Source: Pseudomonadota bacterium (GTDB taxonomy: Bacteria > Pseudomonadota > Alphaproteobacteria > Rhizobiales > Xanthobacteraceae). Taken from it: a stretch of DNA of 26,649 nt. Numbering within the stretch: position 1 is the first letter of the stretch; each line of letters opens with the position of its first letter. Where the stretch lies: positions 1 through 26,649 of the forward strand of contig JAEYAU010000138.1 in the NCBI GenBank assembly GCA_023404705.1, read 5' to 3'. The notes under the pieces were generated by a model that saw only the letters and a list, made by a program, of their open reading frames with translations, had not been told where the DNA came from and made no database searches. Below are positions 1 to 8,374 of the stretch, piece by piece. Position numbers and translations under genes: made by a program.

Positions 1-783
1 GAAGTGAACCCGCCGCTGCTGGTGCGGGACGACGCCATGTTCGGAACGGCGCAGCTCCCGAAGTTCGAGGACGACCAGTTCTGGGCCTTTCCCGGCAACT
101 CGCTCGAGCAGATCGTGGCCGCCGCGCTCGAAGGTCAGCCGAGCGATGCGATCGCGAAGCTGGTCAAGGATACGCGCTACGGCATGATCCCGACGGCCGA
201 GGTCACGCTCACCAATCTCGTGCGCGAGCAGATCCTCTCCGAGGAGGAACTGCCCCTGCGCTTCACCGCGCTCACCCCGAGCTTCCGCGCCGAGGCGGGG
301 TCCACCGGACGGGACACGCGCGGCATGATCCGCCAGCACCAGTTCGTGAAATGCGAACTCGTCTCGATCACGACGCCCGAGACCTCCGCAGACGAGCACG
401 AGCGCATGCTCACCAGCGCCGAGAACGTGCTGAAGAAACTCGAGCTGCCGTTCCGCACCATGATGCTCTGCACGGGCGACATGGGCTTCTCCTCGACCAA
501 GACCTACGACATCGAGGTGTGGCTGCCGGGGCAGGGACTCTTCCGCGAAATCTCCTCCTGCTCGGTCTGCGGCGATTTCCAGGCGCGGCGCATGGATGCG
601 CGCTACCGCACCAGGGAGGGCCGCCAGGTGCGCCACGTGCACACCCTCAACGGCTCCGGCGTCGCGGTCGGCCGCGCGCTCATCGCCGTCATGGAGACCT
701 ATCAGCAGCAGGACGGATCGATCGCAGTCCCGGACGTGCTACAGAACTACATGGGTGGCCTGAAGACGATCGAAGCCGCCTGA
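1..783 (+). CDS. serS: Seryl-tRNA synthetase, C-terminal part (5' end outside window)
   Basis: This is the catalytic domain of class II seryl-tRNA synthetase, which charges tRNA-Ser (and tRNA-Sec where present) with serine in the cytosol. The frame is open from base 1 (Glu-Val-Asn-Pro-Pro), so the N-terminal coiled-coil tRNA-binding arm and motif 1 lie upstream. Visible landmarks are the motif 2 region (FRAEAGSTGRDTRG), the serine-pocket stretch (EISSCSVCGDFQARR) and motif 3 (NGSGVAVGRALIAVMETYQ) near the end. The 260 residues seen are about 60% of a normal 420-430 residue SerRS. surE begins 26 bases after the stop on the same strand, so co-transcription is likely; serS-surE-pcm is a common alphaproteobacterial order. 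No frameshift or missing motif is seen in the part present. Confidence 0.97.
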   Translation, partial: EVNPPLLVRDDAMFGTAQLPKFEDDQFWAFPGNSLEQIVAAALEGQPSDAIAKLVKDTRYGMIPTAEVTLTNLVREQILSEEELPLRFTALTPSFRAEAGSTGRDTRGMIRQHQFVKCELVSITTPETSADEHERMLTSAENVLKKLELPFRTMMLCTGDMGFSSTKTYDIEVWLPGQGLFREISSCSVCGDFQARRMDARYRTREGRQVRHVHTLNGSGVAVGRALIAVMETYQQQDGSIAVPDVLQNYMGGLKTIEAA

Positions 784-809
784 CCGATGATCCCGCAAGA
801 AGATCCTCA

Positions 810-1574
810 ATGCGTATTCTGGTGACGAACGACGACGGCATTTACGCGCCGGGCCTGGACGTCTGCGTGCAGATCGCGCGCGCTCTCTCGGATGAGGTCT
901 GGGTGGTCGCGCCCGAGACCGACCAGTCCGGCGTTGCGCATTCGCTTTCGCTCAACGATCCGCTGCGTCTGCGCGAGCTCGGAAAGTACCGGTTCGCCGT
1001 GAAAGGCACGCCGACCGACTGCATCATCATGGCGGTGCGCCACATCCTCGCGGATCATCCGCCGGATCTGGTCCTCTCCGGCGTCAACCGCGGCCAGAAC
1101 GTCGCCGAGGACGTGACTTATTCGGGCACCGTCGCGGGTGCGATGGAGGGCACCGTGCTGGGCTTGCCGTCCTTCGCGCTCTCCCAGGCCTATGGCCCGA
1201 CCACGCGCGATCGTCCGCACTGGGAGACGGCGGTGCGGCATGGCCCCGGCCTCATTCGCCAAGTGCTCGACGAAGGCCTGCCGCGCGACGTGCTGGTCAA
1301 CGTGAACTTCCCGGATTGCCCGCCCGACGCGGTCGAGCGCGTCGCCGTGAGCGTGCAGGGCAAGCGTGACCAGGAACTTCTGCGCATCGACCCGCGCCAC
1401 GACGGCCGCGGGAACCCTTACTATTGGCTCGCATTTGCCCGGAAGGAGCGGCCGAAGCCGCGCGATGGAACCGACCTCGCGGCGATCGCCCAGAACTGCA
1501 TCGCGGTGACGCCGTTGCGCCTCGATATGACCGACGAGCCCTTCATGACTCGTCTCGCCGAGCTGTTTGCATGA
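810..1574 (+). CDS. surE: 5'/3'-nucleotidase SurE
   Basis: SurE is a metal-dependent phosphatase that dephosphorylates 5'- and 3'-nucleoside monophosphates; it is linked to stationary-phase survival and stress. The 254-residue product has the usual length. It begins with the family hallmark MRILVTNDDGIYAPG, whose Asp8-Asp9 are metal ligands, followed by a conserved PETDQSG stretch and SGVNRGQN around residue 95. I chose the ATG at 810 because it gives exactly this conserved N-terminus and has AAGAAG a few bases upstream, although the frame stays open back to 351 inside serS. Its stop overlaps the pcm start (ATGA), so the two are translationally coupled, as surE-pcm are in many proteobacteria. 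Confidence 0.96.
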   Translation: MRILVTNDDGIYAPGLDVCVQIARALSDEVWVVAPETDQSGVAHSLSLNDPLRLRELGKYRFAVKGTPTDCIIMAVRHILADHPPDLVLSGVNRGQNVAEDVTYSGTVAGAMEGTVLGLPSFALSQAYGPTTRDRPHWETAVRHGPGLIRQVLDEGLPRDVLVNVNFPDCPPDAVERVAVSVQGKRDQELLRIDPRHDGRGNPYYWLAFARKERPKPRDGTDLAAIAQNCIAVTPLRLDMTDEPFMTRLAELFA

Positions 1575-2296
1575 TCCGCCGTCTCATCTCCCGCCTGCGC
1601 GAGTGGGTGCGGCGAGACGAGACACAGGATCTGCCGACTCTCGAGGATCGGCTCATGAGTGAACGCGTCGGACGCATGGAATTTCTGTTGGGCCTGCGCC
1701 GCCGCGGCATCATCGATCAGGCCGTGCTGCGCGCGCTCGAGGAAGTGCCGCGCGAGAGCTTCGTCATGCCGGATTTCCGCGACGAAGCCTATGCGGACCA
1801 GGCGTTGCCGATCATGTGCGGGCAGACCATCAGCCAGCCCTATGTGGTCGCCTATATGACCGAGCGGCTCGCCCTCAAGCCCGAGCATCGCGTGCTCGAG
1901 GTCGGCACCGGCTCCGGCTATCAGGCCGCTGTGCTGGCGCGCCTCGCGCGCGAGGTCGTCACCATCGAGCGCTATCGCACGCTCGCCGAGGGCGCCCGCG
2001 CGCGTTTCCAGGAGCTCGGGATGGATAACCTCACGGTCGTGGTCGGCGACGGTCTCTCCGGCGTGCCGGACCGGGCGCCCTACGATCGCATCCTCGTCAC
2101 GGCTGCCGCCGAGAGCATCCCGCAAGCCCTGGTCGACCAGCTCGCGCCCGACGGCATCATGGTGCTGCCGCTCGGTCCACATTCGGGCCCGCAGCGCATC
2201 GTCAAGCTCACCCGCACGGCGGATGGCTTGGCACACGAGGACCTGATCTGGGTCCGTTTCGTTCCCCTTCTGCCCGGGCAGGCGAGGGAATTGTAG
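1571..2296 (+). CDS. pcm: Protein-L-isoaspartate O-methyltransferase
   Basis: PCMT methylates L-isoaspartyl residues formed by protein ageing, using S-adenosylmethionine, and so starts their repair. The 241-residue product carries the SAM-binding motif I (VLEVGTGSGYQAA, about residues 108-120), the preceding GQTISQPYVVAYM stretch typical of PCMT, and the LPLG segment near the C-terminus. The ATG at 1571 overlaps the surE stop by four bases. An internal ATG at 1656 (MSERVGRMEFLL) would give a shorter protein closer to minimal PCMT length and cannot be excluded. No base-composition anomaly or truncation. The strong hairpin at 2352-2398 lies 55 bases past the stop and may end or protect the surE-pcm transcript. 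Confidence 0.95.
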   Translation: MIRRLISRLREWVRRDETQDLPTLEDRLMSERVGRMEFLLGLRRRGIIDQAVLRALEEVPRESFVMPDFRDEAYADQALPIMCGQTISQPYVVAYMTERLALKPEHRVLEVGTGSGYQAAVLARLAREVVTIERYRTLAEGARARFQELGMDNLTVVVGDGLSGVPDRAPYDRILVTAAAESIPQALVDQLAPDGIMVLPLGPHSGPQRIVKLTRTADGLAHEDLIWVRFVPLLPGQAREL

Positions 2297-2639
2297 CTGT
2301 AGGGTGTGCACGGCGGCCCGGACCTTTCGGGGGTACTGCACAGCCCAGGCCCCGCCGGGCGCACGCGTGCGGCCGCTCAGCACGCGTGCGCTCGGCGGAT
2401 AGATGCTCGGAGCCAAAATTGCGCCTCTCGGGCCGCCGAGCATACCCTACGCGCTGTGGTGACCGGCGCCTCACCACGCATCCCGCACATCCCGCCAAAG
2501 CCGCCATCGCGCGTTAGGGTTGAGGCGGGGTGAACGCCTTAAAGCTCTATTTACTCGACCGGTGCTTTACTCGCCTTGCGTTGATGCGTCAGTCCGGCAG
2601 CACAACGAGTGTGCGTATCAGTTCGGGTGAGTTTGTAGC
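2297..2639. other. 343-bp intergenic region between pcm and the NlpD-like gene
   Basis: Apart from the hairpin at 2352-2398 I see no supported gene here; the frames that cross it have no recognisable product. The last 110 bases (about 2530-2639) are less G+C-rich than the surroundings and probably contain the promoter and leader of the following lipoprotein gene, but I could not fix convincing -35 and -10 boxes. Confidence 0.5.
2352..2398 (+). terminator. Strong 19-bp hairpin downstream of pcm
   Basis: Bases 2352-2370 and 2380-2398 form a 19-bp stem with one G-U pair and a 9-base loop. Each arm contains GCACGCGTGC, itself a perfect palindrome, so alternative local folds are possible. No T-run follows, so this is not a classical intrinsic terminator. 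It could be a Rho-independent-like or attenuating structure, an mRNA 3' stabiliser after pcm, or part of the leader before the NlpD-like gene. The structure is seen directly; its role is inferred. Confidence 0.55.
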
Positions 2640-3839
2640 ATGCGTACCCACGAGCCCTTCCGCTCGCGTGCTTCGTTGCACGTTGCCGTCATCGCGCTGA
2701 TGGCCGCCGGAGTTGCCGGCTGCAGCTCCGATACGTCCCGCTTCAACGAGCCCTTCTCCAATCCCTTCGCCTCGCGCAGTGCGCCGGCTCAGGAAACGAC
2801 CGGCTCGATCCGGCCGGCTGCCGCGGCGCCGTCATCACGCGTCGAGAGCCAGCCGCTGCCGCAGACCTCCTACGTGCCGCCGCCTCCGCCGCCGCCCCGT
2901 CAGGGGAGCTCCGCTGGGGGCGCCGGCGTCGCGTCGTATCATCCGGGGGGCCGGTCCGACGTCACCGGCTCGATCACCCCGCCGCGTCCGGCCGCCGCGA
3001 TGCCGGGCCAGATTCCGGCGGCTCCGGGCGCCCGCCCGCAGGTCGCCGCCGCTGGCGGCGTCCACACCGTCGCTCCGGGCGAAACCGTCTACTCGCTCTC
3101 GCGGCGCTATCGCGTGTCGCCGGCATCGATCTTCAAGGCCAATAAGTTCGCCGCGAACTACCATCTCAAGGTCGGCGATCGCGTGACTATCCCGGGCGTC
3201 GCAGTCGCGGCTCCTGCGCAGCAGCCGAAGCCGCAGATTGTCGCGGCCAAGCCGGCCGCGCCGCTTACGGCCCCGGCGCCTGTTGCGACCAAGCCGGTCA
3301 CGGCCGCATCGAAAGTTCAGACGACCCCCGTCGAGACCAAGCCCGCGCCGCAGCTCGCTTCGGCTCCGGCCCAGGCCACCGCGCGCGTCGCGACGCCGGC
3401 CACCGAGCCGACCATCGAGGCCGCCTCCGGCGCCACCTCGAGCGAAACCACCGGCAACACGCCGAGCTTCCGTTGGCCCGTGCGGGGCCGCGTCATCCAG
3501 GGCTTCGGCCCGAAGGGCAACGGACAGCAGAACGACGGCATCAACCTCGCGGTGCCGGAAGGCACCTCGGTGAAGGCCGCCGAGGACGGCGTCGTCGCTT
3601 ACGCTGGCAATGAGCTCAAGGGCTACGGCAATCTCGTGCTGGTGCGTCACTCCAACGGATTTGTCACCGCCTACGCGCATGCGAGCGAAGTGAGCGTGAA
3701 GCGTGGCGATGCCGTGAAGCGTGGTCAGATCATCGCCAAGGCCGGCCAGACCGGCAACGTGACCTCGCCGCAGCTACACTTCGAGATTCGCAAGGGCGCG
3801 ACGCCTGTCGACCCGGGCCAATATCTCAACGGCAATTGA
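2640..3839 (+). CDS. nlpD: NlpD-like lipoprotein: LysM plus degenerate LytM/M23 domain
   Basis: This is a 399-residue envelope protein predicted to control peptidoglycan amidases during division. A signal sequence ends in lipobox VAGC with the lipidated Cys at residue 28. A Pro/Ala-rich linker follows, then one LysM domain (about 141-185), a second Pro/Ala linker, and a LytM (M23) domain (about 280-395). In catalytic M23 enzymes the zinc is held by H...D and the second His of HxH. Here the first two positions are Asn298 and Asn302, and HxH reads Gln378-Leu-His380; His347 remains. The domain is therefore probably not a hydrolase but an activator, as in NlpD and EnvC. Its place after surE-pcm matches the nlpD locus of gammaproteobacteria. 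The ATG at 2640 is preceded by a weak GGGTGAG. The exact orthologue name in alphaproteobacteria is uncertain. Confidence 0.88.
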   Translation: MRTHEPFRSRASLHVAVIALMAAGVAGCSSDTSRFNEPFSNPFASRSAPAQETTGSIRPAAAAPSSRVESQPLPQTSYVPPPPPPPRQGSSAGGAGVASYHPGGRSDVTGSITPPRPAAAMPGQIPAAPGARPQVAAAGGVHTVAPGETVYSLSRRYRVSPASIFKANKFAANYHLKVGDRVTIPGVAVAAPAQQPKPQIVAAKPAAPLTAPAPVATKPVTAASKVQTTPVETKPAPQLASAPAQATARVATPATEPTIEAASGATSSETTGNTPSFRWPVRGRVIQGFGPKGNGQQNDGINLAVPEGTSVKAAEDGVVAYAGNELKGYGNLVLVRHSNGFVTAYAHASEVSVKRGDAVKRGQIIAKAGQTGNVTSPQLHFEIRKGATPVDPGQYLNGN

Positions 3840-3876
3840 TTTCCGACTTGTATCAGCGCTGACCTCCAAGGCCTGA

Positions 3877-4770
3877 TCAGCGTGGGGCGGCCGGTTCCTC
3901 CAGCGGGACACCGAGCCGCCCCGCGAGGTCTTGCACATACTGCCAGGCGACGCGTCCCGAGCGCGAGCCGCGCGTGGTCGCCCATTCGAGCGCTTCGCGC
4001 TCCAAGGTCTCTGCCGCGATCTTGATCTTGTGGTGGGCGATATAGCCCTGAACCATAGCGAGGAACTCGTCCTGGCTGCAGCGGTGGAAGCCGAGCCACA
4101 GGCCGAACCGATCCGAGAGCGACACTTTCTCTTCCACGGCTTCGCCCGGATTGATCGCGGTCGAGCGCTCGTTCTCCATCATATCGCGCGGCAGCAGGTG
4201 GCGACGGTTGGAGGTCGCATAGAAGATGACGTTGCCGGGCCGGCCTTCGATGCCGCCTTCCAGGACGGCCTTGAGCGACTTGTAGGACGTGTCGTCCGCG
4301 TCGAACGAGAGGTCGTCGCAGAAGATGATGAAGTGCTCGGGCGCGCCGCGCAGCAGGCTCATCAGTTCCGGCAGGCTCTCGATGTCCTCGCGATGGATTT
4401 CGATCAGCTTCAGCGGCATCGCACCCTTGCGCAGCGTCGCGTTCACGGCGGCATGCGCGGCTTTCACCAGCGACGACTTGCCCATGCCGCGCGCGCCCCA
4501 GAGCAGCGCGTTATTGGCGGGCAGTCCGCGCGCGAAGCGTTCCGTGTTCTCGACCAGCACATCGCGCACCCGGTCGATGCCCTTCAAAAGCGACATCTCG
4601 ACGCGGTTGACGCGGGGCACCGGCACGAGCCGCCGGCCGTCCGGATGCCACACAAAGGCGTCGGCGGCACTGAGATCGGGAACCGCGGGCGGGCGCGGGC
4701 TCAGGCGCTCGAGCGCCTCCGCGATCCGTTCCAAGCTTTGCGTCAGACGGTCGGACGTGTCGTGCGGCAT
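3877..4770 (-). CDS. DUF815-family AAA+ ATP-binding protein
   Basis: A 297-residue P-loop ATPase of the DUF815 family, whose cellular role is not established. The N-terminus is a short helical segment (SDRLTQSLERIAEALERL). Walker A is GARGMGKSS at residues 92-100, and Walker B is the hydrophobic strand ending in CDD near residue 150. The following sequence has the sensor and ATSNRRHLLPRDM stretch typical of AAA+ proteins. I prefer the ATG at 4770; an in-frame ATG at 4821 would add 17 residues, and neither has a clear ribosome site. The gene is convergent with the NlpD-like gene (37 bases between stops) and divergent from yajC. This placement beside yajC-secDF recurs in alphaproteobacteria, which hints at an envelope or secretion link, but that is inference. 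Confidence 0.9.
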   Translation of the reverse strand: MPHDTSDRLTQSLERIAEALERLSPRPPAVPDLSAADAFVWHPDGRRLVPVPRVNRVEMSLLKGIDRVRDVLVENTERFARGLPANNALLWGARGMGKSSLVKAAHAAVNATLRKGAMPLKLIEIHREDIESLPELMSLLRGAPEHFIIFCDDLSFDADDTSYKSLKAVLEGGIEGRPGNVIFYATSNRRHLLPRDMMENERSTAINPGEAVEEKVSLSDRFGLWLGFHRCSQDEFLAMVQGYIAHHKIKIAAETLEREALEWATTRGSRSGRVAWQYVQDLAGRLGVPLEEPAAPR

Positions 4771-4908
4771 GAAGGCGAGCCCCCGGATTGACGCCGTGAG
4801 GCTTATCCGGGCCCTTTCCATGCCGCAAGGCCGGGCGGGCCGTTGATTCGCTGCAAAACCTGGCCGGCGCCGTACCGTTTAACGTGTATGGCGCGACGCC
4901 GCACAGCG

Positions 4909-4936
4909 TTGCAATTGGGGCCGCGCCCAGTATAGT
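4909..4936 (+). promoter_or_regulatory. Candidate sigma-70 promoter of the yajC-secDF operon
   Basis: TTGCAA (4909-4914) and TATAGT (4931-4936) are separated by 16 bases, matching the -35 and -10 consensus at four and five of six positions. This would start transcription near 4943, about 70 bases before yajC. It is the best match in the divergent gap between the DUF815 gene and yajC. Predicted by eye only. Confidence 0.5.
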
Positions 4937-5011
4937 CCGCGCGATTTTCGGCGGCGGGACCGGCGTTTTCGGCCGCAGCGGCCGGCCCAGAGGACACAAG
5001 AAGGACGACCG

Positions 5012-5362
5012 ATGCTGATTTCGCCCGCCTATGCCCAAGGTGCCACCGGTGGCGGCAGCGACTTCCTGATTCAGCTGCTCCCTTTCATCCTGATCTTCGT
5101 TATCATGTACTTCCTGATCCTGCGGCCGCAGCAGAAGCGGGTGAAGCAGCATCAGGAGATGGTCAAGAACGTGCGCCGCGGAGATACGGTCGTCACCTCG
5201 GGCGGCCTGGTCGGCAAGGTCACCAAGCTCCTGGACGACGACCACCTCGAGATCGAGCTCGCAGAGGGCGTCCGCGTGAAGCAGATCCGGAGCATGGTCT
5301 CGGACGTGCGCGCCAAGGGCGAGCCCGTGAAGGACACCGAAAGCGCTGGCGCCAAATCTTAA
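5012..5362 (+). CDS. yajC: Preprotein translocase subunit YajC
   Basis: YajC is the small inner-membrane subunit of the SecDF-YajC complex that associates with SecYEG. The 116-residue product has a short N-terminal segment, one transmembrane helix (FLIQLLPFILIFVIMYFLIL, about residues 17-36) and the hallmark RPQQKRVKQHQEM right after it, then a cytoplasmic domain with GDTVVTSGGLVGKV. AAGGA at 5001-5005 sits six bases before the ATG. It is the first gene of a tight operon: secD begins 33 bases later. The likely promoter is at 4909-4936. Confidence 0.97.
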   Translation: MLISPAYAQGATGGGSDFLIQLLPFILIFVIMYFLILRPQQKRVKQHQEMVKNVRRGDTVVTSGGLVGKVTKLLDDDHLEIELAEGVRVKQIRSMVSDVRAKGEPVKDTESAGAKS

Positions 5363-5395
5363 GGCGCCAAGTCGTAGCGGGAGCCGCGATAGCCC

Positions 5396-7000
5396 ATGCT
5401 GCATTTTTCGCGTTGGAGGACGGTGGCGATCCTGATCGGGACGCTGATCATCTGCGCGTTCACGGTCACCTCGTTCCTGCCCGACTCGACCTTCAAGGCG
5501 TTGCCCAAATGGGCCCAGCGCAGCATCGTGCTCGGCCTCGACCTGCAGGGCGGCTCGCATATCCTGCTCGAGGTCGACTCCAATGCCGTGCGCAAGGAGC
5601 AGGCCGAGCAGCTGCGCGACAATGTCCGGCAGGCTTTGCGTGAGGCGCGTATCGGCTACACAGGGCTGGTCGTTCGCGGCCTGACCGTCGAGGTTCGCCT
5701 GCGGCAGCCGAATGATATGGGAGCTGCGCTGCAGAAGCTGCGCGCGCTCTCACAGCCGATGGGCGGCCTGCTCAGCGCGACGGGCGGACGCACCATCGAC
5801 GTGACCGACGCCGGCAACAATCTGATCCAGCTCACCATCACGCAGCCGCAGATCACCGAGCGCATCCGCCAGTCGGTGGAGCAGTCGATCCAGATCATCG
5901 AGCGGCGCGTCAACGAGCTCGGGACGGTCGAGCCGACGATCCAGCGTCAGGGCATCGACCGCGTGCTGGTGCAGGTCCCCGGCCTGCAGGATCCCCAGCG
6001 CCTGAAGGAGATCCTCGGCAAGACCGCCAAGCTTACCTTCCGCATGGTCGATCAGTCCGGCAGTGTCGAAGAGGCGCTGCAGGGACGGGTCCCGCCGGAT
6101 TCCGAACTGCTCTACGGGACGCAGAAGGAGGGCCGGCAGCCTTTCCTGATCGAGAAGCGCGTGGTCGTCTCGGGCGAGGACCTGCAGAACGCGCAGCCCG
6201 GCTTCGACCAGCGCACCAGCGAGCCGATCGTCCAGTTCAAGTTCAACACCAACGGCGCGCGCCGCTTCGCGCAGGCGACGCAGGAGAATGTCGGTAGGCC
6301 CTTCGCGATCGTGCTCGACAACGAGGTGATTTCCGCGCCCGTGATCCGCGAGCCGATCCTCGGCGGTCAGGGCCAGATCTCCGGAAGCTTCACGCCCGAA
6401 AGCGCCAACGATCTGTCGATCCTGCTCCGCGCCGGCGCGCTTCCGGCGCCCCTCACCGTCATCGAGGAGCGCACCGTCGGCGCCGGCCTCGGTCAGGACT
6501 CGATCGAGAAGGGGCTGCGCGCCTCCTGGATCGGCTCGCTGCTCGTCATCATCTTCATGGTCGCGACCTACGGCATCTTCGGCGTATTCGCCACCATCGC
6601 GGTCGCCATCAACGTCGCGATGATCCTCGGCGTCCTGTCGCTGCTCAATGCGACGCTCACGCTGCCCGGCATTTGCGGCATCGTGCTGACCGTCGGCATG
6701 GCCGTCGACTCCAACGTGCTGATCTACGAGCGCGTGCGCGAGGAGGTGCGGGGCGGCCGCTCGGCCATCAGCTCGCTCGACTCCGGCTTCGCCCGCGCGC
6801 TCGCGACCATCATCGACTCCAACGTCACGACCTTCATCGCCGCCGCGGTCCTGTTCCTGATCGGATCCGGGCCCGTGCGCGGCTTCGCACTCACCCTCGG
6901 CATCGGCATCATCACGACAGTGTTCACGGCGTTCACCCTGACGCGCCTCATGGTCGCGTCCTGGTATCGCTGGCTGCGGCCGAAGACCGTGCCCATTTGA
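5396..7000 (+). CDS. secD: Protein translocase subunit SecD
   Basis: SecD is an RND-type membrane protein that, with SecF, uses the proton gradient to pull secreted proteins through SecYEG from the periplasmic side. The 534-residue length is normal. An N-terminal transmembrane helix (residues about 8-28) is followed by the conserved LGLDLQGGSH motif, a large periplasmic region, and five membrane helices in the C-terminal third that include MAVDSNVLIYERVREE, the conserved stretch with functionally important Asp and Arg. The ATG at 5396 gives MLHFSRWRT, the usual alphaproteobacterial N-terminus; GGGAG lies about 12 bases upstream. secF starts 13 bases after the stop. Confidence 0.97.
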   Translation: MLHFSRWRTVAILIGTLIICAFTVTSFLPDSTFKALPKWAQRSIVLGLDLQGGSHILLEVDSNAVRKEQAEQLRDNVRQALREARIGYTGLVVRGLTVEVRLRQPNDMGAALQKLRALSQPMGGLLSATGGRTIDVTDAGNNLIQLTITQPQITERIRQSVEQSIQIIERRVNELGTVEPTIQRQGIDRVLVQVPGLQDPQRLKEILGKTAKLTFRMVDQSGSVEEALQGRVPPDSELLYGTQKEGRQPFLIEKRVVVSGEDLQNAQPGFDQRTSEPIVQFKFNTNGARRFAQATQENVGRPFAIVLDNEVISAPVIREPILGGQGQISGSFTPESANDLSILLRAGALPAPLTVIEERTVGAGLGQDSIEKGLRASWIGSLLVIIFMVATYGIFGVFATIAVAINVAMILGVLSLLNATLTLPGICGIVLTVGMAVDSNVLIYERVREEVRGGRSAISSLDSGFARALATIIDSNVTTFIAAAVLFLIGSGPVRGFALTLGIGIITTVFTAFTLTRLMVASWYRWLRPKTVPI

Positions 7001-7013
7001 TCGAGATCATCCC

Positions 7014-7985
7014 GTGCGCCTGCTTCGCATCGTCCCGGACGACACCAAGTTCGACTTCATGCGCTTTCGGCGCATCAGCTTTCCGTTGTCCGCGGCGATG
7101 TCGGTCATCGCGATCCTCGCCTACTTCATGGTGGGCCTGAACTTCGGCATCGACTTCATCGGTGGCACGCTGATCGAGGTGCAGCAGAAGACCGGCGCCG
7201 CAGACCTCGCCAAGATGCGGACCACGCTCAACGGTCTTGGCCTTGGTGAGGTCCAGCTCCAGCAGTTCGGCGGTCCGAGCGACGTGCTCATCCGCGTGCA
7301 GCAGCAGGCTGGCGGGGAGGAAGCCCAACAGCAGGCCGTTGCCAAGATCCGCAACGCGCTCGGCTCCGATGTGGAGTATCGCCGCGTCGAGGTGGTGGGC
7401 CCGCGCGTCTCGGGCGAGCTCCTCACCATGGGCACGATCGGCCTCATGATGGCGATCCTCGGCATCCTGATGTATCTCTGGTTCCGCTTCGAGTGGCAGT
7501 TCGCGCTCGGCGCCATGATCGCGAACGTGCACGATCTGGTGCTCACCGTCGGCTTCATGTCGCTGATGCAGCTCGACTTCGACCTGTCCACGGTCGCGGC
7601 GCTGCTCACCATCCTGGGTTACTCGCTCAACGACACGGTGGTCATCTACGACCGTATCCGCGAGATGCTGCGGCGCTACAAGAAGATGCCGATCGACGAG
7701 CTGCTGAACTATTCGGTCAACTCGACGCTGTCGCGCTCCGTCATCACGCACGTGACCGTCACACTCGCACTGCTCGCACTGCTGATCTTCGGCGGCGCCA
7801 GCATCCACAGCTTCGTGGCCGCCATGACGTTCGGCGCGGTGCTGGTCGGCTCCTACACCTCGATCTTCATCGCGGCGCCGATCCTGATCTATCTCGGCGT
7901 CGGCCGTAATCGCGAGCAGTCCGTCGAGGTAGACGAGCCGAAGCCCGCGCGGACCGAGGCGAAACCCGCGCCGGTCGGCCGCTGA
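7014..7985 (+). CDS. secF: Protein translocase subunit SecF
   Basis: SecF pairs with SecD in the Sec accessory complex. The 323-residue protein starts at a GTG (7014) reading MRLLRIVPDDTKFDFM, typical of alphaproteobacteria. It shows the first transmembrane helix, then GIDFIGGT (the counterpart of the SecD LGLDLxGG motif), a short periplasmic domain, and a membrane block that includes LGYSLNDTVVIYDRIRE. The C-terminal tail is charged and proline-containing. The gene is 13 bases after secD and only 3 bases before the Mth938-like gene, so all five genes from yajC to 9220 look like one transcription unit. Confidence 0.97.
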   Translation: MRLLRIVPDDTKFDFMRFRRISFPLSAAMSVIAILAYFMVGLNFGIDFIGGTLIEVQQKTGAADLAKMRTTLNGLGLGEVQLQQFGGPSDVLIRVQQQAGGEEAQQQAVAKIRNALGSDVEYRRVEVVGPRVSGELLTMGTIGLMMAILGILMYLWFRFEWQFALGAMIANVHDLVLTVGFMSLMQLDFDLSTVAALLTILGYSLNDTVVIYDRIREMLRRYKKMPIDELLNYSVNSTLSRSVITHVTVTLALLALLIFGGASIHSFVAAMTFGAVLVGSYTSIFIAAPILIYLGVGRNREQSVEVDEPKPARTEAKPAPVGR

Positions 7986-7988
7986 GAC

Positions 7989-8372
7989 GTGTCCGATACG
8001 CCCGGGCCCGGCTTCTATCCTGGCAAGGCACCGATCGAGAGCTATGGCCGCGGCGGCTTCCGTTTCGCGGGCATGTCCCATCGCGGATCGTTGCTCTGCC
8101 TGCCGAGCGGCATCTCGGCTTGGCCGGTGACGCAGGTCGACGAGATCTCCGCCGCCACGCTCGCGCGGGTGTTCGCCGAGGCTGACGCGATCGATCATTT
8201 CCTGCTCGGCAGCGGCCGGGAGTCCTGGTTGATTCCCGAAGATCTGCGCTGGCGCTTCCGCGACCACCGCATCGTGGTCGAGAGCATGTCGACCGGCGCC
8301 GCCGTGCGCACCTACAACATCGTGCTCGGCGAGGGCCGCCGCGTCGCGGCCGGACTGATCGCCGTCGAGTGA
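7989..8372 (+). CDS. Mth938-like (DUF498) protein, NDUFAF3-type
   Basis: A 127-residue protein of the Mth938/DUF498 fold family, which includes human NDUFAF3, an assembly factor of respiratory complex I. Family features are the N-terminal PIESYGRGGFRFAGMSHRGS stretch, LCLPSGISAW, a central DHFLLGSG and the C-terminal RTYNIVLGEGRRVAAGL. Length is normal. The start is a GTG at 7989, three bases after the secF stop. Bacterial function has not been shown to my knowledge; linkage of this family to secDF in alphaproteobacteria is known. The next gene resembles NDUFAF6, another complex I assembly factor, which supports a shared role in membrane-complex biogenesis. That last step is inference. Confidence 0.9.
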   Translation: MSDTPGPGFYPGKAPIESYGRGGFRFAGMSHRGSLLCLPSGISAWPVTQVDEISAATLARVFAEADAIDHFLLGSGRESWLIPEDLRWRFRDHRIVVESMSTGAAVRTYNIVLGEGRRVAAGLIAVE

Positions 8373-8374
8373 TC

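Noticed and set aside
6948..8267. 439-codon minus-strand open frame opposite secF
   Set aside because: Antisense to secF and the Mth938 gene; His/Asp/Arg-rich composition typical of a complementary-strand artefact.
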